This document shows, one piece after another, positions 58,168 to 64,000 of a stretch of DNA of 64,000 nt (position 1 is the stretch's first letter; every line of letters starts with the position of its first letter). The notes below the pieces were generated by a model, which did not search any database, was not told the DNA's origin, and saw nothing but the letters and a program-made list of their open reading frames with translations. This stretch comes from Heloderma charlesbogerti (taxonomy: Eukaryota; Chordata; Lepidosauria; Squamata; Helodermatidae), in contig JANEZZ010001389.1 in assembly GCA_026122225.1 (NCBI GenBank), positions 124,001 to 188,000 on the forward strand, given 5' to 3'. The translations under genes and the position numbers were made by a program.

Positions 58168-58724
58168 CAGGGGTCCCCAACCCCTGGGCTACGGACTAGT
58201 ACCGGTCCGTGGCCCGTCAGGAACCGGTCCATGGGGGGGGGAGGCAATCCGTTTGCCCACCCCCAGAATCCTTGCCGGCCCTGGCTGGCTCTGCTCCATG
58301 GCGAGTCCGCAGAGCTACCGGCCGGCTCCAGCCGTTGGGACGCAAATGGCATCCACATAGCGGACGCCATTTGAGTCCCTGTTCTTCAAGTAATAGGCTA
58401 CGTAAATCTACGTAAATAGGCTACGTAAATAGGCTACATAAATCTACATAGCAGGCAGGTGCCATTTGCATCCATATTCTTTGCAGTAATAGGCTACGTA
58501 AAGATTTACATAGCCTATTACTTGAAGAACAGGGGTGCAAATGGCGTCGGCTATGCCGGATGCTATTTGCGTCCGCAGTCTGGGCGCAGCTACCCCCCCG
58601 CCACCCCCCCCGAAATCCCCCTGGGATGGACCCGGACCAGCCGCCAGGTAGGTTCCGTCCCGGGGGTGGCATGAGGGTAGTCCACGAAACTGGTCCCTGG
58701 CGCCAAAAAGGTTGGGGAGCGCTG
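58168..58724. mobile_element. hAT element with CAGGGGTCCCCAACC ends and shared hairpins
   Basis: The terminal inverted repeats CAGGGGTCCCCAACCCCTGG and AAGGTTGGGGAGCGCTG differ from the TAGGGATG family. Flanks AGCTGAAG (58160-58167) and AGCTAAAA (58725-58732) match 6 of 8. Inside are GATAGGCTACGTAAA-type words and hairpins (about 58388-58455 and 58488-58525) and the ATTTGCGTCC / GCAAATGGCG blocks of the other family. Confidence 0.75.
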
Positions 58725-58826
58725 AGCTAAAAGACCCACAAACTTTCATGACTTTCATGAGTCTCAATAGCAGGATAAAAGTTCCATGTGAAGAAGCCTT
58801 ACACATTCTGTGTTCTGCTTTCCTGA

Positions 58827-59602
58827 CATTATTTCCCACTTTTTATTCCATATTCTCCAAAAGACCGCAACGGATGTCGTTGTGTGTGGTATGAGGTATA
58901 CATGCGCAGGAGGAATGTAGAGTCACCTTGATGGGATTGTGTTTTTTGTTTCTTTGTTTTGTTTTGTTTTTTGCCAGCACTGGGAACTGGAACACACTCC
59001 GTCTTCTCCTTGGCTGCAAACTGGGGTCCTTTCACTCCTCAACAGCAGATGTGGTCAGTCCACTGAGGCTCTCCGGGAGGAGCCCCAGTTGTGTGCCCCA
59101 CGTCCCATACGCAATGCTGCCCTGCTCACAAGTTATAAAATAAGTGGAGAGAGGCCTTTCCCAGTCCTACTTGTAGGTGCTGGTTGAGATGCAACCTGTG
59201 ACCTTTTGCATGAATAGCTGGGGCTCAAAAGCCAGGGGCAGCCCACCCCTAAAAGTAAATGGTGATGAATCTTTCAGTGCCATTCAAATGAAACTTGTGA
59301 TTTTCTGCTGCTCAAGAAGTAGATGACAGCAATTTTAATTAGCAGTCTATGAACTTAGGGAGTGGAATTAGCTTGCATGTTTGAGCGATGTTGTTCATAA
59401 CACCAAGCAATGGGGTTACAGCCTGGGTGATCTTTCCACTGCTTCGTTCTTTCTGGGGTTGTAGTGGGAACCTACCTACCATTATTTCTCACTTTTTATT
59501 CCATATTCTCCAAAAAAACAGCAACGGATGTCATTGCGTGTGCTACTACAAGGTATAAATATCCGAGAGGGATGTAACAGCATCATGATGGGATCATATT
59601 TT
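58827..59602. repeat. Spaced direct repeat pair (~120 bp)
   Basis: 58827-58945 and 59479-59602 share CACTTTTTATTCCATATTCTCC and GCAACGGATGTC...GGTATA...GATGGGAT. These are two copies of a dispersed repeat of unknown class. The interval between and after, to 60370, has no recognisable gene. Confidence 0.6.
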
Positions 59603-60723
59603 TTCTTTGGTTATGTTTATATTTGTTAGTTTATTTTTTGCTCTCTCTTTTTTTGGCCAAAACACACCTTGTTCTTTCTGTTCTTCTGTCCAGGATTCAG
59701 TCCCAGCTGTCACGCTGTTTCAGAGTTGGTGGGTTGCTCCTTATAGAATCAGACACTCTGCTGTATAAACAAACCCTTAAGTTTTATTTCAACAAGAGGC
59801 TTTTCTACACAGCTCTCTCAGGCTGTGGCCTCTCTCTCCCCAGGCCAAAAGTAGTGGGTGTTGCCCTCAACGACTTCCAGGTTCCTCACGGGAAGCTCAA
59901 CCCATTCATGCTGAACCCAGTACTACATTAGTATTTTTACACGGGGGGGGGGGTGTCTTGGGAGGGATTCCTGGGCACCTTCTGCTGGTGGATGAGGAGA
60001 GATGTCCTCCTTGTTTGCCCTGATGGAGAAGGCTGGTTTTGGCTGTAAAAGAAGGCAGGGGAGCTCCATCTGGTGGTGGTGGTGTCAATTAACGACCCCA
60101 ACAGTTCTTCCTTCTGCCAACCTATGTTGCCTGCAGTTCAGGTGGGGCTAATCTTCACATGTTCCAGAAAGCAAGCCTCTAATTCACTGCTTTCTGTTGG
60201 GCTGGTGGTGGTTAGACACTGTTAGTCTGTTATCCCAGGTGCCAGCAGCTCTGGTGACCTGGCTTTGGGGCTACCAGGGGTTGGAATGGTGGTGGTGGTG
60301 GGGAGGACAGACAGGGGCTCCCCGCATTGTCAAGTTTCAGCCTTCCTTGGCCACTGGGGGTTTGCAGCCTCATGTAGAATCACAGAATCATAGAATAGTA
60401 GGGTTGGAAGGGGCCTACAAGGCCATTAAGTCCTACCCCCTGCTCAATGCAGGAATCCATGTCAAAGTATCCCTGACAGGTGGCTGTCCAGCCTCGTCTT
60501 GAGTGCCTCCAGTGTGGGAGAGCCCACCACCTCCCTAGGTAATGGGTTCCATTGTTGTATTGTTCTTAACAGTCAGGAAGTTTCTCCTGACGTTCAGCCA
60601 GAATCTGGATTCCTGATGAAGCCTGACCAGTGCTGAGTAGAGGGGAACTAGTACTTTCCGGGATTTGGAAGCTATACTTCTATTAATGCAGCCCAAAATA
60701 GCATTTGCCTTTTTTGCAGCCAC

Positions 60724-61504
60724 AGGGATGTACGAAAATTCTGCCACGGATCTTGGGGAGGCCGAATGCCAGCGCATTCAGCCCCCCGAAATCGGTAGCG
60801 GAACGGCCTGCCACCCCCCCTCCCCCCCAGGACGAGACTTACCTTGGGCGGATCTTCCTGGCAGCGGTGGCAGCGGCAGCAGCTCCGGCGGCAGTTCCGG
60901 AGGTGGTTCGGTGGCGGCAGCGGCGGCGGTTCGGCGGCGGCGGCGGCCGGTCTTCCGACCGGCCGCCACCGCCGCCATTTCCAGTTTAAAAAAAAAACAA
61001 AACATGATAGGCTACGTAAAGATTTATGTAGCCTATCACAACTAGTTTTTTTAAAAAAAACAGTGATAGGCTATGTAAATGTTTACGTAGCCTATCATGT
61101 CTGACTTTAAAACAACAACAACAACAACAACAACAACGTGCGTACGCAAATGGCAGCGGCCATGGCCACCGCCATTTGCGTTCCTTATTTTGGCATGTCT
61201 TAGTCTACGTAAACATTTACGTAGACTAAGATGTGCCAAAATAAGGAACGCAAATGGCGGTGGCCATGGCCGCTGCCATTTGCGTACGCGCGTTTTGTTT
61301 TTTGTTTTTAAGTCAGCCGTGATAGGCTACGTAAACATTTACGTAGCCTATCATGGCTGACTGCAGGGACGCAAATGGCGGCGGCTATGGATGTCCGGCC
61401 ACAGGCAGAGCCATCCAGCAGCTCCGCAGAATCTCTGCGGAGCACAGCCGGCCAGCCAGGATTCCGGAGGGGGGGGAGAGGAACGGAGCGCCACATCACA
61501 TTGT
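60724..61504. mobile_element. TAGGGATG hAT-like MITE inserted in CR1
   Basis: It starts AGGGATGTACGAAAATTC. Four hairpins lie at about 61003-61038, 61060-61100, 61198-61232 and 61312-61360. The 5' GCCACGGATCTTGGGGAGGC block is present, but the right CATCCCTA end is missing. The CR1 word TGCAGCCAC stands on both sides (60715-60723 and 61505-61513), supporting insertion into the CR1. Confidence 0.75.
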
Positions 61505-62130
61505 TGCAGCCACATCACATTGTTCAGCTTGTGATTGACAACAATTCCAAGATCTTTCTCACCTGTAGTATTGTTGAGCAAAGTATTGCCCATGTTGTAA
61601 CTGTACCTTTGGTTCCTTTTCCTACATGCAGAACGTGGCATTTATCCCTATTAAATGTAATTCTGTTGTTTTCCCCGGTTTGAGAGGATCTTATTGATAA
61701 GCACTCTTTGAGCCCTATTTCATAACCAGCTGTGGATCCACCTGAAAATTGTTTCATCTAGCCCACTTTGAGCTAGTTTGCTAATCAGGATATCACGGGG
61801 CACTTTGTCGAAAGCTTTGTTGATGTCAACATATATTATGTCCACAGCATTCCCACAGTCCACAAGGGAGGTGACATTATCAAAAAAATGAGATCAGATT
61901 CATCTGGCAGGACTTGTTCTTGACAAATCCATGTTGGCTTTGAGTAATCACTGCATTGTTTTCAAGGTGCTTCCAGATGGATTGCTTTATCATCCGCTCC
62001 AGAATTTTCCCAGGGATTGATGTCAGACTGAGTGGTCTGTATTTCCCAGGTTCCTCCTTTTTACCCTTTTTGAAGATAAGGACAACATTAACCTTTCTCG
62101 AATCATCTGGCACTTCTCCTGTCCTCCATT

Positions 62131-62608
62131 TAGGGGTATACAAAACATACTTACCCATCCACTGAAAGGGTCCGCGGGGGGGAGGCGATCCATCCCTCCC
62201 CCCGGGATCCTCCCCGGCCAGCTCCGCTTTGTGGCGAGTCTGCAGAGCCACCGGCTGGGCCCCTCTGCAGCCAGGCTTCCTGCCACTGCCACACAAATGG
62301 CATCCGGCGTAGCGGATGCCATTTGCGTCCCTGCCCTTGGCCATGATAAGCTATGTAAAAATTTACATAGCCTATCACTGCCAAGGGCAGGGACACAAAT
62401 GGCGTCCGCTATGCTGGACGCCATTTGCGTCCACTGCCCAGCAATGGATGGGTGCAGAACGAAGACGATGCACCTGGACCAGCCGCCACCAGGTAGGGTC
62501 CGTCCCGACCGGCCTTCGCGGGGTGGCAGGGGGAGCAGTCCGTTCCGCCGCGGACTCTTTAGAATCCGGCTGCATTGGAGTCCGTGGCAGATTTCTCCGC
62601 CATCCCTA
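62131..62608. mobile_element. TAGGGATG hAT-like MITE inserted in CR1, 8-bp TSD
   Basis: This is a 478-bp element from TAGGGGTATACAAAACATAC to TCTCCGCCATCCCTA. It has CCTCCATT (62123-62130) and CCTCCATG (62609-62616) on its flanks, 7 of 8 matching. One hairpin lies at 62330-62390. The reading of the host CR1 continues across it. Confidence 0.82.
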
Positions 62609-63284
62609 CCTCCATGATTTCTCAAAGATGATTTCTCAGACAGTGGTTCTGAGAGGTCTTCTGCCAGTTCCTTTATTACTCTAGGATGCAGTTCATCTGG
62701 CCCTGGAGATTTGAACTCATTCAGAGTAATTAGGTGATCCTTGACCATATGCCTATCAATCTCGAGCTGCAATCCTGCCTCTTCAGCCCGTACTTTGCCT
62801 TTGCCAGGGGGGTCATAGACCCTCTTTTGGGAGAAGACTGAGCCAAAGTAGGAATTGAGCACTTCTGCCTTTTCTTTACCTAAATGACCTTCATTGCATT
62901 GTTTAAGAGACTGGAGATAATTAGCTATCATATTACAGCTCTTGAGTTCCAAATGAGTTCCCTCTTGAAAAGGGGAAAACCCACAAGAAAAGTAGCCGGA
63001 GCACAGCACCATATAGCAGCTGTATAATGAAACATATTGAAGACTCAGATTATAAGGGGGGAAGTGGGGGCATAAGAAGTGCATGTAAAGGGTGCGCTTG
63101 TTATGTGTCCCAACAGTTATCAGTGTACTCATAACTACCCATACTCATAAATACCCATAAGAAGCACTAGGATAGGGTTGGCTTACAATAATAGGTTGTT
63201 TTGATGCCCACTGCAACCCCAGAAAGAATGGGACACTGGAAAGATCGCCCAGAGCTACAGCCACATTGCTCAGTGTTGCACTGT

Positions 63285-63352
63285 GTGAACAGAATGCTGG
63301 ACTAGATGGACCCTTGGTCTGATCCAGTATGGCTCTTCTTATGTTCTTATGC
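63285..63352 (+). mobile_element. CR1 3' end fragment
   Basis: AGATGGACCCTTGGTCTGAT, then CCAGTATGGCTCTTC and TTATGTTCTTAT, the CR1 tail seen also at 750-800. Confidence 0.75.
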
Positions 63353-63467
63353 TGAAATATGCAAGCTGATTCCACTGCCTAAGTTGATAGAGACTGCTGA
63401 TTAAAAGTGCTGCTGTCTACTTCTTGATTAGCAGAAAATCACAAGGTTCAGTTGAATGGCAATTGAA

Positions 63468-64000
63468 AGATTCATAGAATCATAAAATCAAAGAATAGTA
63501 GGGTTGGAAGGGGCCTACAAGGCCATCGAGTCCAACCCCCCGCTCAATGCAGGAATCCAAGTCAGAGCATCCCTGACAGATGGCTGTCCAGCCTCGTCTT
63601 GAATGCCTCCAGCATGGGAGAGCCCACTGCCTCCCGAGGTCATTGGTTCGATTGTCGTAGTGCTCTAACAGGCAGGACATTTTTCCTGATGTTCAGCCAG
63701 AATCTGGCTTCCTGTCACTTGAGCTCATTATTCCATGTCCTGCACTCTAGGATGATCGAGAAGAGATCCTGGCCTTCCTCTCTGTGACAACCTTTCAAGT
63801 GCTCGAAGTGTGTTATCATATCTCCCCTCAGTCTTCTCTTCTCAAGGCTAAACATGCCCAGTTCTTTCAGTCTCTCCTCATAGGACTTTGTTTCCAGTTC
63901 CCTGATGATCTTTGTAGCCCTCCTCTGAACCCCGAGCCCTCTCCAGCTTGTCTGCATCCTTCTTAAAGTGTGGTGCCCAGAACTGGACACAGTACTCCAG
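63468..64000 (-). mobile_element. CR1 LINE 3' part, runs off the window
   Basis: It begins with the reverse CR1 tail (AATCATAAAATCAAAGAATAG). The minus strand reads RGLGVQRRATKIIRELETKSYEERLKELGMFSLEKRRLRGDMI, in pieces, the C-terminal part of CR1 ORF2. It continues beyond the window. Confidence 0.85.

Larger units (their letters stand above)
60375..62960 (-). mobile_element. CR1 LINE, long 3' portion with two MITE insertions
   Basis: On the minus strand, broken ORF2 pieces appear in order: LNSYFGSVFSQKRVYDP and SPGPDELHPRVIKELAEDL (62700-62900); GEVPDDSRKVNVVLIFKKGK and YRPLSLTSIPGKILERMI (61900-62130); CHVLHVGKG (61630); [11 protein letters not shown] (60700). The 3' tail is AATCATAGAATAGTAGGG at 60387. 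It is split at 62131-62608 and 60724-61504. Confidence 0.85.

Overview
The window looks like chromosomal DNA of a squamate reptile (lizard or snake). Three things point that way: near-full-length RTE-BovB LINEs beside many CR1 LINEs, an L2/CR1-type repeat background, and a cluster of vomeronasal type-2 receptor (V2R, family C GPCR) genes. The species cannot be named from the sequence. There is no prokaryotic content, and nearly all short open frames are chance frames inside repeats.

Layout. (1) 1-9.5 kb: plus-strand remnants of a V2R gene (exons 2, 4 and 5), broken up by a BovB (1644-4864), CR1 and two short DNA transposons. Exon 3 is gone and no exon 6 follows. (2) 12.05-24.57 kb, minus strand: a complete six-exon V2R gene. 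Its exons of 215, 292, 816, 228, 127 and 905 bp join in frame to 860 residues. (3) 26.2-26.5 kb: an orphan fragment of a V2R transmembrane exon. (4) 27.84-34.20 kb: a gammaretrovirus-like endogenous provirus with paired LTRs, a tRNA-His type primer site and broken gag, pro, pol and env. (5) 39.2-56.6 kb, minus strand: a second V2R copy with all six exons, dead through two stop codons, a frameshift, a lost exon 1 donor and a 3' deletion. Its intron 1 carries a second BovB (51852-55066). (6) 57.6-64 kb: CR1 sequence with nested DNA transposons.

The most distinctive structure is a family of short non-autonomous DNA transposons, about 14 copies in 64 kb, with TAGGGATG...CATCCCTA ends. Two copies have perfect 8-bp target duplications and two more match at 7 of 8 bases, which points to the hAT superfamily. 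Many copies carry trains of near-perfect palindromes built on CTACGTAAATATTTACGTAG, set between inverted GCCGCCATTTGCG / CGCAAATGGCGGC blocks. The window holds roughly 33 such hairpins. One copy sits inside another, two sit inside a CR1, and a hAT with different ends (58168-58724) contains the same hairpins.

Functionally, only the V2R gene at 12.05-24.57 kb looks able to encode a working protein, a pheromone or chemosignal receptor of vomeronasal neurons. The rest is a record of tandem duplication, pseudogenization and successive waves of LINE, hAT and retroviral insertion.
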